64,000 nucleotides of DNA from Exiguobacterium sp. s146 (GCF_018618415.1 NZ_JACSMA010000005.1:1-64000), one strand, 5' to 3'; shown: positions 46,497 to 56,248, counted from the first letter of the stretch. Notes: generated by a model not told the origin, from the letters alone. Numbers and translations are program-made.

Positions 46497-49073
46497 ATGG
46501 ATGAAAGGAAGCCGGGATTTGGAGGGGGAAGATATCAGGATATTCGTCTAGAAGACCTGCAACATAGTTTTCTTGGAATGATTGATGTCGCAGAACGAGA
46601 GGGATATTCCTTGTCGTTCAATTCTGTCATCCAATTGACTCGCCAACATTTGACTGTTCAAGATTTCATTTCAGGTGAAGCTGCTACCATAGAACGGTTC
46701 AGGGAGCCGGTTTACAAAACGCTCACCGCCCTTTTGGGCATATACGGGCCCGAGCAATTTATACGGATGAGTGCCGAAAGGACCTTCTATCATCTTATCT
46801 TTATGGGGATGGGCGTGAATGAGTCGCTACCGAGACTTTTGAAAGTCAAAGGCTTCGACTATCACTCATTTAAAAGAGTCGACTACGAGACGTTCAAAGA
46901 GAGAACAGGGGGAAGGAATCGGCTGAATACATACGAAAAATTGATGACTTCCTACCTGGCGTTTGAAGAAGCGATGGGTTCATGTTCATCGGAATCAGTT
47001 CTGCCTGAGTCTTACCAGACACCAGTGAATCCGCCCGTTGGCAGGCATGCCCCTATCGGCAAAAGACAGTTCACGCTCCTTGAAAGGAAGTTCTTGCAGA
47101 AGTGGTATGACGAATTGGATGACACGTTCACGGTGGAGGAACTTAGAGAAAAATTCGGGAGAGATGAGCGGTATGTCCGATTGGTCCTTCAGGCGTCAGA
47201 ACAAAAGGGGTTGCTTGCACATGACGAGCATGTTGTAAAAAAGATAAGGAGGACGTTCGAAGAATTTTTGGTTTGGGACGGATTGCCTGAGAAAGAATTT
47301 ATGCGTATGAGATTCCAGGGTCTCAAGAGTGTGAATGAGATATCGGAACAACGCGGGATTTCCAGACAACGCATATCGACTCGATTGAACACGGCAGTGG
47401 GACTCGTTCCACTCACTCACATCGATGAGACCAATGCCCATCTTAAACTCTTTACCCAATTCAGCCTTTCCGAAGATGCTTTCGTCGAAATCTTCGACAT
47501 GCATCGTGGAGTATATAGATTGCTATCAGCCAAACTGAAACGCGGGGAAAGACATATTTCGGGAATTCACGACAAGTTGACACTGGAGCAGCAGAAGAGG
47601 TTCGAACGACACTTCTCGTTGTTCTTATATGATGGCGAGCTAGTACCAATCAATAAGAAGAACATTTTTGAGCATGTTCTCCGTATTCATGCGTCGATGG
47701 CCCCTTTTCACATCGAGGAGGTCAAAAGGCAATACGAACGGTTTATAGCAGAACATATCCCTGTCGAATTGGCCCCTCCACTCCTGACTGATGAGCTGAC
47801 GTTAAAGGGTATAGGTGAAAGGTCAGAGTTTGTTATCAACTCGTATGGCCACGGGCTGAGATTCCATGACCCTAAGGTCTTCACAGGTGAGAGGGTCGAA
47901 CGTCTTCTACGCTTGCTGCAACTAGAACCTGGTGTATACAATGCGCGCTACATCTTTCAACTCGACCCTGAACTTATGGAAGAGTTGAACTGCCAAGATC
48001 CTTCAGAGCTTCATAACATCATCAAAACCAGAATCTCACATCCTCATGTCACGATGGGAAGGATGCCAGAACTCGCCATAGGTGTTAGCGATAAACTCAC
48101 GTGGGTGCGTCATCTAATCCGTGAGCATGCCCCGATACCGCTCGAGGAATTTCTAGACATTCTGTCCCGTAGATTTGGACTTCATATCCCTTCCATGCGT
48201 AGTCTGGTCCAGACCACCATGTTAGAACATTTATCGCCTGATAACGTATTGATAGCAAGCTTCCCGGTCATCACGGACGAGGAGACAGAGTGGTTGAGGG
48301 GAATCCTTGTCGAAGCCATCTACACGTTCGACCAACTGCTTGATCTCTATAAGGACGTCCCAGACCTTTACGACAAGTTCTTGAACAAATGGATCCTGTC
48401 ACAGGTGGGCTACACAATCAGCGGTGGATTCATCGTCAAGTCGGAGTATGGGAGTGGGGAGGCATATTTCCGGTGCGTCATCAAATCCAAAGACCTGTAT
48501 CGAATACAGGACATCCCGGCTGCCAAGACGCAGAGCTACTTCAAGGTACTGAAGGACCTAGAGACAGAATTAGAGATCTTCAGGGCAGACGACGACCACT
48601 ACATGAACATCGGGCGACTGGAGAAGGGCGGGTTCTCAAAATCCATGATCCGGGCTGAAATCGAGGGCATTGTCGAGACTGCAAGACATCTCGACACGGA
48701 GTATTTCACATTCCCCATGCTTCAAGAAGTCCTCGATTCAGAGTTGGTCGACCTGGGGATGGAGAATGTCTTCTACGAGAGGCTGATCCGCCTTCATCCG
48801 GACGTGAACTTCATCCCGTCAGGTGGTGGGGACATCTTCTATTTCTCCAGAGAAAAGAGGATGCTTGGACATTTCTATCTTGCACACCTCCATGAAAGCG
48901 AGGGCACAGACGTCCACGTGTTCGAAAGAGGGCTCGAGGAACGATACGGTATGACGTTCAACAGCGGGAAGATAATCGACTCCATCAGGGACCGGGGAGG
49001 GTTCTTCTCACCGGAGACCGAGAAAGTGTACCGAGACAAGTCGATATTCCTCGATGATCTTTATCGAGACTGA
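46497..49073 (+). CDS. Large multi-HTH protein, 858 aa, first gene of the helicase island
   Basis: The gene starts at an ATG after GGGGGATAAGAAG, 28 bp after the partition operon. Residues about 195-240 look like a winged helix (LLERKFLQKWYDELDDTFTVEELREKFGRDERYVRLVLQASEQKGLL). Residues 267-298 are a sigma-70 region 4-like HTH (MRMRFQGLKSVNEISEQRGISRQRISTRL). The C-terminal 500 residues are mostly helical with several further HTH-like stretches and no enzymatic motif. Similar multi-HTH proteins precede some defence operons, but I cannot name this family. It is probably a regulator or DNA-sensing subunit of the operon; the next gene begins 30 bp downstream on the same strand. Lower GC at its 5' part than the following genes. 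Confidence 0.7.
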   Translation: MDERKPGFGGGRYQDIRLEDLQHSFLGMIDVAEREGYSLSFNSVIQLTRQHLTVQDFISGEAATIERFREPVYKTLTALLGIYGPEQFIRMSAERTFYHLIFMGMGVNESLPRLLKVKGFDYHSFKRVDYETFKERTGGRNRLNTYEKLMTSYLAFEEAMGSCSSESVLPESYQTPVNPPVGRHAPIGKRQFTLLERKFLQKWYDELDDTFTVEELREKFGRDERYVRLVLQASEQKGLLAHDEHVVKKIRRTFEEFLVWDGLPEKEFMRMRFQGLKSVNEISEQRGISRQRISTRLNTAVGLVPLTHIDETNAHLKLFTQFSLSEDAFVEIFDMHRGVYRLLSAKLKRGERHISGIHDKLTLEQQKRFERHFSLFLYDGELVPINKKNIFEHVLRIHASMAPFHIEEVKRQYERFIAEHIPVELAPPLLTDELTLKGIGERSEFVINSYGHGLRFHDPKVFTGERVERLLRLLQLEPGVYNARYIFQLDPELMEELNCQDPSELHNIIKTRISHPHVTMGRMPELAIGVSDKLTWVRHLIREHAPIPLEEFLDILSRRFGLHIPSMRSLVQTTMLEHLSPDNVLIASFPVITDEETEWLRGILVEAIYTFDQLLDLYKDVPDLYDKFLNKWILSQVGYTISGGFIVKSEYGSGEAYFRCVIKSKDLYRIQDIPAAKTQSYFKVLKDLETELEIFRADDDHYMNIGRLEKGGFSKSMIRAEIEGIVETARHLDTEYFTFPMLQEVLDSELVDLGMENVFYERLIRLHPDVNFIPSGGGDIFYFSREKRMLGHFYLAHLHESEGTDVHVFERGLEERYGMTFNSGKIIDSIRDRGGFFSPETEKVYRDKSIFLDDLYRD

Positions 49074-49103
49074 AAACATCACATAATCTTTAGAAACGAG
49101 GTA

Positions 49104-50324
49104 ATGAACTTGAGAACAGAACAATCAATAGAGACCATCAATTTGAGAGGGCGCATCGGTCATGACATCATGAAGACCGAGCAGAAGCGGAAGCTCGCCC
49201 TGAAGGGTGAGGTCAAGAGCTTCGACGTGTACAAAATCCCGCTCGACCTTCTCCTATATAACAAAAGAAACGGACGTATCATCAGCTGGATGAACAAACT
49301 TGAGTCCGAAGGGGTCGTCGTGGACGAGCTGTCAAAAGACGAGTACAACGAGAAGGTCGAGAAGATGATCGTCGACTCGAACCGGAACGCCCTCGAGAAG
49401 ACGAAGACGAACATCAAGAAATTGGGGCAGATGCAACCGGGTGTCGTGCTGAACAACGGGACCGTCATCGACGGGAACCGACGCTTCACCTGTCTTCGAC
49501 AACTCAAGCGTGAGGACGGGGGAGACCTTTTCTTCTATGCTGTCATCCTCGACCCCGAGGAGGGACTGACGGACGCCGACATCAAACGACTCGAACTGCG
49601 CATCCAGCATGGGGAGGAGCGACCGGTCGATTATAATGCCATCGACAACCTGGTCGACGTCTATAATGACATTCGTATCAACCGTTACTTCACAATCAAG
49701 GAATACGCAGCGAACATCGATAAAAAAGAACCTGATGTCAAGAAGATGCTCGAGAAGGCAGACCTCATGGTCGAGTACCTCAAGTTCATCAATGCGGAAG
49801 GCAAGTTCTATGTCGCACGTGAGCTGGAGCTCGACGGTCCGCTACAGGAGATGACGGGAATCCTGCGTAAAGAGAAGGACGAAGAGGACCGCATCCGGGT
49901 CCAGGACGCGCTCTTCACGGCATTGAGCACCTCGAAGGACAGAGACCTCACCCGTTACATCCGTAAAATCGGGAAGGACATCCTCCGCAGCAAGAACCGT
50001 GAGGAATTTCTGGAGGAGTTCGAGGACATCGTGGACGAAGTGCACGACGCCTTCCAGGAGAGGGAGAACGTCGACCTCTCGACGATCCGAGAGGTGAACA
50101 AGGACCTTGAACAGGTACGCTCCGAGGCATCTTATATCGTGAGCCGTCGTGCCGAGGAAACGGCCATCACACGGGCCAAGATGAAACCCGTCGATGCTTT
50201 GAACACCTCGCTCAAGGCGCTCGAGAACATCGACACGGAGCAGGTGTCCAGAATGGATGCGCACACGAAGGGCGAGTTCGACCGATTGGTGAACCTGTTG
50301 CGGGAGAGACTGGATTCCCTATGA
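49104..50324 (+). CDS. ParB/Srx-fold DNA-binding or nuclease-like protein
   Basis: A 406-residue protein starting behind ACGAGGTA. Residues about 85-175 form a ParB/sulfiredoxin-like domain with IKKLGQMQPGVVLNNGTVIDGNRRFTCLRQL; the DGNRRF motif (123-128) is the equivalent of the DGxxR core in ParB and DndB-type proteins. The region to about 260 is helical, as in ParB DNA-binding parts (GEERPVDYNAIDNLVDVYNDI, then YAANIDKKEPDVKKMLEKADL). The C-terminus is a long coiled-coil-like helix region. It overlaps the PLD-SNF2 gene by ATGA. It is not beside a parA, so partition is unlikely. I infer a specificity or nuclease-like subunit. A truncated paralogue follows at 53185. Confidence 0.75.
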   Translation: MNLRTEQSIETINLRGRIGHDIMKTEQKRKLALKGEVKSFDVYKIPLDLLLYNKRNGRIISWMNKLESEGVVVDELSKDEYNEKVEKMIVDSNRNALEKTKTNIKKLGQMQPGVVLNNGTVIDGNRRFTCLRQLKREDGGDLFFYAVILDPEEGLTDADIKRLELRIQHGEERPVDYNAIDNLVDVYNDIRINRYFTIKEYAANIDKKEPDVKKMLEKADLMVEYLKFINAEGKFYVARELELDGPLQEMTGILRKEKDEEDRIRVQDALFTALSTSKDRDLTRYIRKIGKDILRSKNREEFLEEFEDIVDEVHDAFQERENVDLSTIREVNKDLEQVRSEASYIVSRRAEETAITRAKMKPVDALNTSLKALENIDTEQVSRMDAHTKGEFDRLVNLLRERLDSL

Positions 50325-52885
50325 GGGCCGAATCTGACTTTCGCCTCCTCGACCTGAAACCCTCATACTATACGAACCAGACGAGCATCGCGAACACCTT
50401 CTATGAGCCGGTCCTGACGAACGCCGTCTCCTATGACCGTGTGAGCGGGTACTTCAGCGGGAAGGCGTTCGCACACTACGCGAGAGGGATTCAGGGGCTG
50501 GTCCGGAACGGTGGGAGGATGCGTCTCATCATCTCCGAGGAGATAGCGGAGGAGGACTTCCTTCAGATGACCGAGGGATATCGTCTGAGACGTGAAATCG
50601 AGCAGGACCTTTTGGAACGACTCGACGAGAGGCTCTCCCTCCAGGAGGAGGCAGACTTCTCGAACCTGGCCCATCTCATCGCAATAGGAGTCGTGGACGT
50701 CCGCATTGGTTTCATCCGTTCCGGATTGTTCCACTCCAAATTCGGGCTCGTCAAGGATGCGGAGGGGAACATCCTATATTTCACCGGGTCCAATAACGAG
50801 ACACGCGCCGCCATCGAGCACAATTACGAGTCATTCGACGTCACCGGGACCTGGCTGTGCTCGGACTTCGACCGTCAAAAGATCGACAGGGCCATCGAGG
50901 AGTTCGAGAGCCTCTGGTCCGACAGTTCGGGCAAACATGGTGTACGTGTCAGGGAATTCGAGGAGCTCGTGCTGAGTCATATCCTGAGAAGAGACAAGGG
51001 GAAGATTATATTGGACAAAGAGATGCTGTTGGACGACGCCCTGGTCCTGACGTTGGATCAGGGAAGGCTCGTCGTCCATGACCGGGTGGCGCCCGGCAAG
51101 TTACGTACGAACGAGCGTACACTGACGAGGACGCTCGTGCCGTTCTGCGAGGGAGGATATCCTTCTTTCCGCGCAGACTTGACGTATATGGAAATCAAGA
51201 AGGTGATTAGCCGTCTGGAGCACCTCGGCGCAAGGCGTGGTTTCGAGGTCGTCGTCACCGAACGTCTCCAGCAATATCTGGGCGACCAGGAATTCATGAT
51301 CGAGGAGAGGGCAGAGTATGCGCGTCTCCTCAAGTCGTCACACGAGAAGGTTCAACAAAAGTACGAAATCTTCTCGAGCCTTGTGGACAGGGAGCTCGAA
51401 CGAAAGCTCCGGGAGCGGCAGATGCGCTCGGCCTTCTATATGGTCGAGATGCAGAAGGCGGCGAATTTCTCCGTGCCAGGTGCGGGAAAGACCTCGATGA
51501 TCTATGGCGCATATGCATACCTCTCTTCGAGAGAGGTGAACAAGGTCGAGCGTCTCATCGTCATCGGGCCTAAGAATACGTTCATCTCATGGAAGGACGA
51601 GTTCAAGGCGAACTTCGGGAACAAGAGAGACCTTAGGGTGCTCGACATCCATGAATCGGTCGAGCCGTTGCTCGCCCTGAAGACCGACGCACACCTCTAT
51701 GACCTTATCCTAGTCAACTACGAGTCGCTCGGAAAATATGAGCGGGTCCTCTCGGAGGTGATCGACCGCTCCACCATGCTGGTCTTTGACGAGGTCCATA
51801 AGATCAAGGGACTGAACAGCATACGCGCGAAGTCCGCGAAGGCGTTGGCCCCCCTGGCCCCCTATAAGTTCGTCCTTACCGGGACACCGATACCCAACAC
51901 TTATGAGGACATCTATAACTTCCTCAATATCCTGTACGGTGAGGAATACAAGTCATTCTTCAACTTCAAGCCTTACGAGCTCAAGGAACCGGACGAGTCG
52001 AAGGTCCAAGAGGTGAACATGAAGTTGGTGCCGTTCTTCTGGCGGACAAACAAGCGGGAGCTCGGTGTGCCAGATGCAGATGACGATATCCTCTACAAGA
52101 TTGTCGCTGACGACACGGAACAGCGCATCATCGACCTCCTTTACCGGAAGTACCGGGGAAATCCATTCGCCCTCTATATCCGCCTCATCCAAGCGGCATC
52201 GAGCCCGGAGCTCGTCCTCCGGAACATCGACATGGCAGAGATGTTCGGAGAAGATGCCACAGGAATCCCCCTTTTAGACGGGGACGGGCAGCCCGATGTT
52301 TCCTTAGATATGGAGGAGATTCGTCTCCTCAGGTCCGTCCGAGAGACACGGAAGTTCCGACGTGCCATCGATACCGTCACCTCCCTCCACAGGGAGGGCA
52401 AGACCGCGGTGGTTTGGTGCATGTTCGTGCATACGATAGACCGGGTCCATGAGGAGCTCATGTCGAACGGGATTCGATCCGCGGTCATCTATGGCAGCAC
52501 GCCACAGGAGGAGCGCGAGCGACTGATCCGTGCCTTCCAGAACCGTGAGTTCGATGTCATCGTCACGAACCCGCACACGCTGGCGGAGTCAGTGTCGCTC
52601 CATCATGTCTGTCACGACGCGGTCTATCTCGAGTATTCGTTCAATCTCACCCATATGCTCCAGTCGAGGGACCGGATTCATCGTCTGGGACTCCCAGAGG
52701 GACAATACACCCGTTATCATTACATGATGATGGAGGGCCAGCCCGATAGACAGAACATGGTCGATGAGAAAATCTACATCCGACTCAAGGAGAAGGAGCA
52801 GCGTATGCTCGAGGCGATTGAGAACGGCGAGCTCCGACCTGACCCGAACGTGAACTATGACGACATCGTCGCCCTGTTCGATTGA
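50321..52885 (+). CDS. Phospholipase D-like nuclease fused to SNF2-type helicase
   Basis: An 854-residue protein. Residues about 20-200 form a PLD-like domain with a single HxK motif (His138, Lys140 in HSKFGLV) and GSNNETRAA nearby; such single-motif domains act as dimeric nucleases. Residues about 365-850 are an SF2/SNF2 motor: PGAGKT Walker A (386-391), DEVH (490-493), LTGTPIPN, and a C-terminal half with VIVTNPHTLAESVSLHH and LQSRDRIHRLG as motifs V and VI. The two-domain layout is found in several restriction-like defence systems. It is translationally coupled to the ParB/Srx gene. No methyltransferase is present. A strong terminator follows, so the first three genes form one transcription unit. 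Confidence 0.85.
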   Translation: MRAESDFRLLDLKPSYYTNQTSIANTFYEPVLTNAVSYDRVSGYFSGKAFAHYARGIQGLVRNGGRMRLIISEEIAEEDFLQMTEGYRLRREIEQDLLERLDERLSLQEEADFSNLAHLIAIGVVDVRIGFIRSGLFHSKFGLVKDAEGNILYFTGSNNETRAAIEHNYESFDVTGTWLCSDFDRQKIDRAIEEFESLWSDSSGKHGVRVREFEELVLSHILRRDKGKIILDKEMLLDDALVLTLDQGRLVVHDRVAPGKLRTNERTLTRTLVPFCEGGYPSFRADLTYMEIKKVISRLEHLGARRGFEVVVTERLQQYLGDQEFMIEERAEYARLLKSSHEKVQQKYEIFSSLVDRELERKLRERQMRSAFYMVEMQKAANFSVPGAGKTSMIYGAYAYLSSREVNKVERLIVIGPKNTFISWKDEFKANFGNKRDLRVLDIHESVEPLLALKTDAHLYDLILVNYESLGKYERVLSEVIDRSTMLVFDEVHKIKGLNSIRAKSAKALAPLAPYKFVLTGTPIPNTYEDIYNFLNILYGEEYKSFFNFKPYELKEPDESKVQEVNMKLVPFFWRTNKRELGVPDADDDILYKIVADDTEQRIIDLLYRKYRGNPFALYIRLIQAASSPELVLRNIDMAEMFGEDATGIPLLDGDGQPDVSLDMEEIRLLRSVRETRKFRRAIDTVTSLHREGKTAVVWCMFVHTIDRVHEELMSNGIRSAVIYGSTPQEERERLIRAFQNREFDVIVTNPHTLAESVSLHHVCHDAVYLEYSFNLTHMLQSRDRIHRLGLPEGQYTRYHYMMMEGQPDRQNMVDEKIYIRLKEKEQRMLEAIENGELRPDPNVNYDDIVALFD

Positions 52886-52906
52886 ACCGATAGCCGATCG
52901 ATTTAG

Positions 52907-52946
52907 ATGGAGGAGGTCCGCCGAAGGCGCGGACCTCCTCCATTTT
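52907..52946 (+). terminator. Terminator after the PLD-SNF2 gene
   Basis: A 15-bp perfect GC-rich stem (52907-52921 with 52929-52943) is followed by TTTTG. The span 52947-53184 that follows holds a GGGAGGAGG ribosome-binding site and out-of-frame ATGs, but no gene of its own. Confidence 0.85.
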
Positions 52947-53184
52947 GTCGATTTCAAAGAAACAGACGAGGTGGTGTATCGGGACAGATGAGTCATCGAA
53001 GAGATATCCCTCTTTTGTAAAAATGATGATACGTCCCCTAAAAATCAGGGAAAAAGATAGGAAAGTGGAGACAAAAAAATGAATACTTGGGTACTGGACC
53101 TAATACATGTATTCAAAATCGGACGAGATACCGTCTGATGGTCAAGGGAGGAGGAATGAGAGATGAAAAGCGGGCCTGGGGAGC

Positions 53185-54135
53185 GTGGCGCTCGAGAAGA
53201 CGAAGGACAACATCAAGAACTTCGGACAGCGGGTGCCGGGTGTGGTGCTCAACGATGGGACCATCGTGGACGGGAACCGTCGATTCACCTGTCTCCGCCA
53301 TCTGAGACGTGACCACGGGATGGATGTGCTCTTCGAGGCAATCATCCTCGACCCGAAAGAAGGGCTCTCCGATATCGACATCAAGCGGCTCGAGCTCAAC
53401 CTGCAGCATGGCGAGGAGCGTCCGGTGGACTACAATCCTATCGACAACCTCGTCGACGTCTACAATGACATCGTCGTCAACGAATACTTCACGGAACAGG
53501 AGTATGTGCTGAACACCAACAAGAAGCTCCCGGAGGTCAAGAAGATGGTCGAGAAGGCCAAGTTGATGGTCGAGTATCTGGAGTTCATCAACGCCGGTGG
53601 GAAATTCTATCTCGCGAGGGATCTGGAACTGGATGGGCCCTTCCAGGAAATGGTCGGCATCCTGAAGAACGAGAAGGACGAGGAGGAACGGATCCGAGTG
53701 ACGGACATGCTCTTCACGGCGTTGACAATCTCCAAGAACAAGGACTTGACCAGATACATCCGTCGCATCGGGAACGACATCTTGAAGGCACCGAATCGAG
53801 AGGTGTTCCTCAAAGAGTTCGACGACATCGTTAATGATGTCGCCGACGCTTTTCAGGGAAAGGAGAAAATCGACCTGGAGGCTATGAGGCAGCTCAACTC
53901 GAAAATGAAGGATCTGAGGAATGAGGCCGCCTCCCTCATCGACCGTAGGGCTGACGAGACTGCCATCTCCCGGGCGAAGATGAGACCAATCGATGCATTC
54001 AACACGTCCCTGAAGACGCTCGATACAATCGACATGGACCATATCGGAAGGCTCGACGAGAAGAACAGGGAGGAGTTCATCCGTCTCATGGTACGGATGC
54101 GGGGAATGCTGGCCTCCTTCGAGGAACGTCTCTGA
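53185..54135 (+). pseudogene. 5'-truncated paralogue of the ParB/Srx gene
   Basis: The frame starts at a GTG and encodes 316 residues that correspond to residue 96 onward of the protein at 49104. The DGNRRF motif is kept (now residues 29-34). By eye about two thirds of positions are identical, including long stretches such as HGEERPVDY and NLVDVYNDI. About 95 N-terminal residues are missing. A good ribosome-binding site (AGGGAGGAGG, ending near 53154) exists upstream, but the two ATGs behind it (53156, 53163) are in the other frames. This looks like a broken duplicate, possibly still translated as a short form. It is followed by a terminator. Confidence 0.65.
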
Positions 54136-54169
54136 CGATGGTTTGGCAATTACATGGCTGTAATACTCG

Positions 54170-54204
54170 AAGAAGTCGCCGCACAGGTGCCGGCGACTTC
54201 TTTT
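54170..54204. terminator. Bidirectional terminator
   Basis: GAAGTCGCCG (54172-54181) pairs with CGGCGACTTC (54191-54200), followed by TTTT and preceded by an A/G-rich flank. It separates the paralogue from the convergent restriction cassette. Confidence 0.8.
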
Positions 54205-54206
54205 CA

Positions 54207-54827
54207 TCAGACGACAGAGCGCCTCATGTTCTCGATGACATCGAACGTTCGTAGGAAACGAGAGGACAGGGAGGCATGTGCGAACCTGGGCGCAGGTCTC
54301 CCGCCCCGGGCAGCGGTCCTCTCGACGACGGTCTCGATGTCGAGCAGATTCGGGTGGATCGAAGAGATGACGGCCTCGGTATATCGGACGAACGGCATCC
54401 GGACACCCATGTGTCGAGGACTCGGATAATTGATGTCCTCCTGTAGAATCAACCAGTAGAGGAGCATCCTGGTCTGGTGGTCATCCAAGCTGTTTCCCGC
54501 GAGTTCGAACGGGGACGGAAGGTTTTCTGTCCCCGCTAGGCCGTTGGTAGCCAAGTCCTCTAGAAAGCAGAGCATCGACTCGGCCCCGTCGTGTCCCGAA
54601 ATCTCGCAATACTTATGAATCGCACGGACCACGTGTGTATGCGAGGGAGCAAAATCGTTCAAATAGAGACAATAATCCCCGATTTTGCCACCGCGTAACG
54701 CTCCAGGATATCGCAATTGTAGGCCCGGGACATGTTCCTCTAAGAGGTGGATGTTCCCATGGACCACTTGGACCGGCATCTTCGTATAAAGATTTTTCAT
54801 GAATAGAATGTCATCTGCGAACGGCAT
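54207..54827 (-). CDS. Unknown protein of the restriction cassette, 206 aa
   Basis: I place the start at the ATG (54825-54827) behind GGAGGATTCGTCC; longer in-frame starts overlap the HNH gene without a ribosome-binding site. The protein is soluble and helical, with ILFMKNLYTKMPVQVVHGNIHLLEEHVPGLQLRYPG near the start and NYPSPRHMGVRMPFVRYTEAVISSIHP later. No motif recognised. It lies 44 bp after the HNH endonuclease gene and is probably its partner. Confidence 0.55.
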   Translation of the reverse strand: MPFADDILFMKNLYTKMPVQVVHGNIHLLEEHVPGLQLRYPGALRGGKIGDYCLYLNDFAPSHTHVVRAIHKYCEISGHDGAESMLCFLEDLATNGLAGTENLPSPFELAGNSLDDHQTRMLLYWLILQEDINYPSPRHMGVRMPFVRYTEAVISSIHPNLLDIETVVERTAARGGRPAPRFAHASLSSRFLRTFDVIENMRRSVV

Positions 54828-54871
54828 GGACGAATCCTCCTGAATAATTTTTGAGAGTTGAATAGAAATGC

Positions 54872-55996
54872 TCATCTTGAAGAAGTTTTGAAGGTGTTCG
54901 CCCGATGGAGGCGCATATATGCCTTGTTTCTCGGTATATGTGAGAGGTGCATCGTCTCGTCTATCGACAACCTCTGCCATTCCTGGCGAGGAAACATCTC
55001 CGAAATCAGAATCCTCCCATCGTCCTCGAAAGTGATGAATCCTTTGTCGAACAATGCGTCATGGGTGACGCAGAGAAGGAGCCCATTGTCGGGGTCTTGC
55101 CGTTGGTGTTCGTTGGCGACCGACCATGGGATGATATGACTCGCGACCAAGAGGGGCTCGACCGCCATACCACACAGATCACAGCAGTCGCTTCTTTTCA
55201 GGAGTTCCCGTCTGAATCTCCCCTGTGTTTTTCGGAAAGATGCCATGCGATAACCGATGCTCTCCATCTTCACCTTTTTCTTGTTGCGGCTGAGGCTTTG
55301 CACCTGAGGTGGTTCGACATGTGGATCAAATGTTCTTTCGGCCAGGAAGCGGAGCCACTCCACAGGTGCATTTTCAGAATCAATCTTCCCATGCTTCAAG
55401 TCGAGCAACCACTCCCTGGTGACGGTCGTCCTCAAAACGGTGAATCGTCCGACCAGGTTCTCAAAATCCTTCCCTGTCCGATTTTCATTGAACCTCTCTA
55501 GTGTCAAAGCCTCTGAAGCGTCAAGTCCTTCGACGTAAGGTACGGCCAAGCCGATGTACTTGACGCTTCCGTCAGGCAGTTTCTCAAAGTAAAAGAATGG
55601 CACGATATGTGCACCAAATTCCTCGTATGACCTTCTGAAATATTTGATGAACGCCTTGTTTCCCGCCTGTTTCGTGGAGAGATGGTCTCTGCCATGTTTT
55701 TGATTGTCCCCGTGATAAGTCAAAATACCGCTAGCTGTATCATAGACGTTTGGCCAATTCAGCTGTGCGCCACTGTTCACGAGTACAATGAACGCCTCTT
55801 CCTCAGATGACCCGTTGTTAGCATGTAACATGGTACGGCGAATCCCACCCATGTTACCGATACCCCTGTACCCCTCGAATTTGAAAATCCTCTGAATCGG
55901 TTCGTCTCTCGTATAATTTCCTGTGTCACCAGAAAGGTACACTCGATTTGGAACAAGGTTTGATATAGGCAAATCTTTAAAACTGACTGTGTCCAT
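54872..55996 (-). CDS. HNH endonuclease with AspBHI-N-like domain (type IV restriction)
   Basis: The start is the ATG (55994-55996) behind GGGAGGAGTCATT, giving 374 residues. Residues about 30-190 (YDTASGILTYHGDNQKHGRDHLSTKQAGNKAFIKYF ... IVPFFYFEKLPDGSVKYIGLAVPY) follow the pattern of the AspBHI N-terminal domain, an SRA-like reader of modified cytosine. The C-terminal domain is an HNH nuclease: CDLCGMAVEPLLVASHIIPW, then PDNGLLLCVTHDALFDKGFI with Cys, His and Asn in the expected positions. It should cut DNA containing modified bases. It is on the opposite strand to the surrounding operon. Domain calls are by pattern; the reader specificity is inferred from the family. Confidence 0.75.
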   Translation of the reverse strand: MDTVSFKDLPISNLVPNRVYLSGDTGNYTRDEPIQRIFKFEGYRGIGNMGGIRRTMLHANNGSSEEEAFIVLVNSGAQLNWPNVYDTASGILTYHGDNQKHGRDHLSTKQAGNKAFIKYFRRSYEEFGAHIVPFFYFEKLPDGSVKYIGLAVPYVEGLDASEALTLERFNENRTGKDFENLVGRFTVLRTTVTREWLLDLKHGKIDSENAPVEWLRFLAERTFDPHVEPPQVQSLSRNKKKVKMESIGYRMASFRKTQGRFRRELLKRSDCCDLCGMAVEPLLVASHIIPWSVANEHQRQDPDNGLLLCVTHDALFDKGFITFEDDGRILISEMFPRQEWQRLSIDETMHLSHIPRNKAYMRLHRANTFKTSSR

Positions 55997-56248
55997 AATG
56001 ACTCCTCCCATAAAATTCATTTATCCACCTTCTCAGCATATTGTAAGAAGTCTCGATACAAAGATGAAAGTTTCTCTTATTCATTATAGGTCGTTTCCTA
56101 TCCTTAAGGATGTCATATTTTTAGCTGGGTATTAAAGAATCGCTATTCATCAATGTCTATAGAGTGTAGGATACATGATGAATATACATCTTCTTCCTGA
56201 TAATGGTTGATCAAGAGTGGGGGACAGTGATAAAATAAACGAGAACAT
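55997..56248. other. Divergent intergenic region
   Basis: These 250 bp lie between the HNH gene (-) and the DinG-like gene (+). They are AT-rich and must hold both promoters, but I could place no confident -35/-10 pair. Confidence 0.3.

Noticed and set aside
49104-50324. Plasmid partition ParB
   Set aside because: No parA beside it, coupling to a PLD-SNF2 helicase instead, and dedicated ParA pairs with other partners lie at 43.4-46.5 kb.
53113-54207. 364-codon minus-strand frame opposite the ParB/Srx paralogue
   Set aside because: It is the antisense shadow of a clearly homologous gene; composition is artificial.
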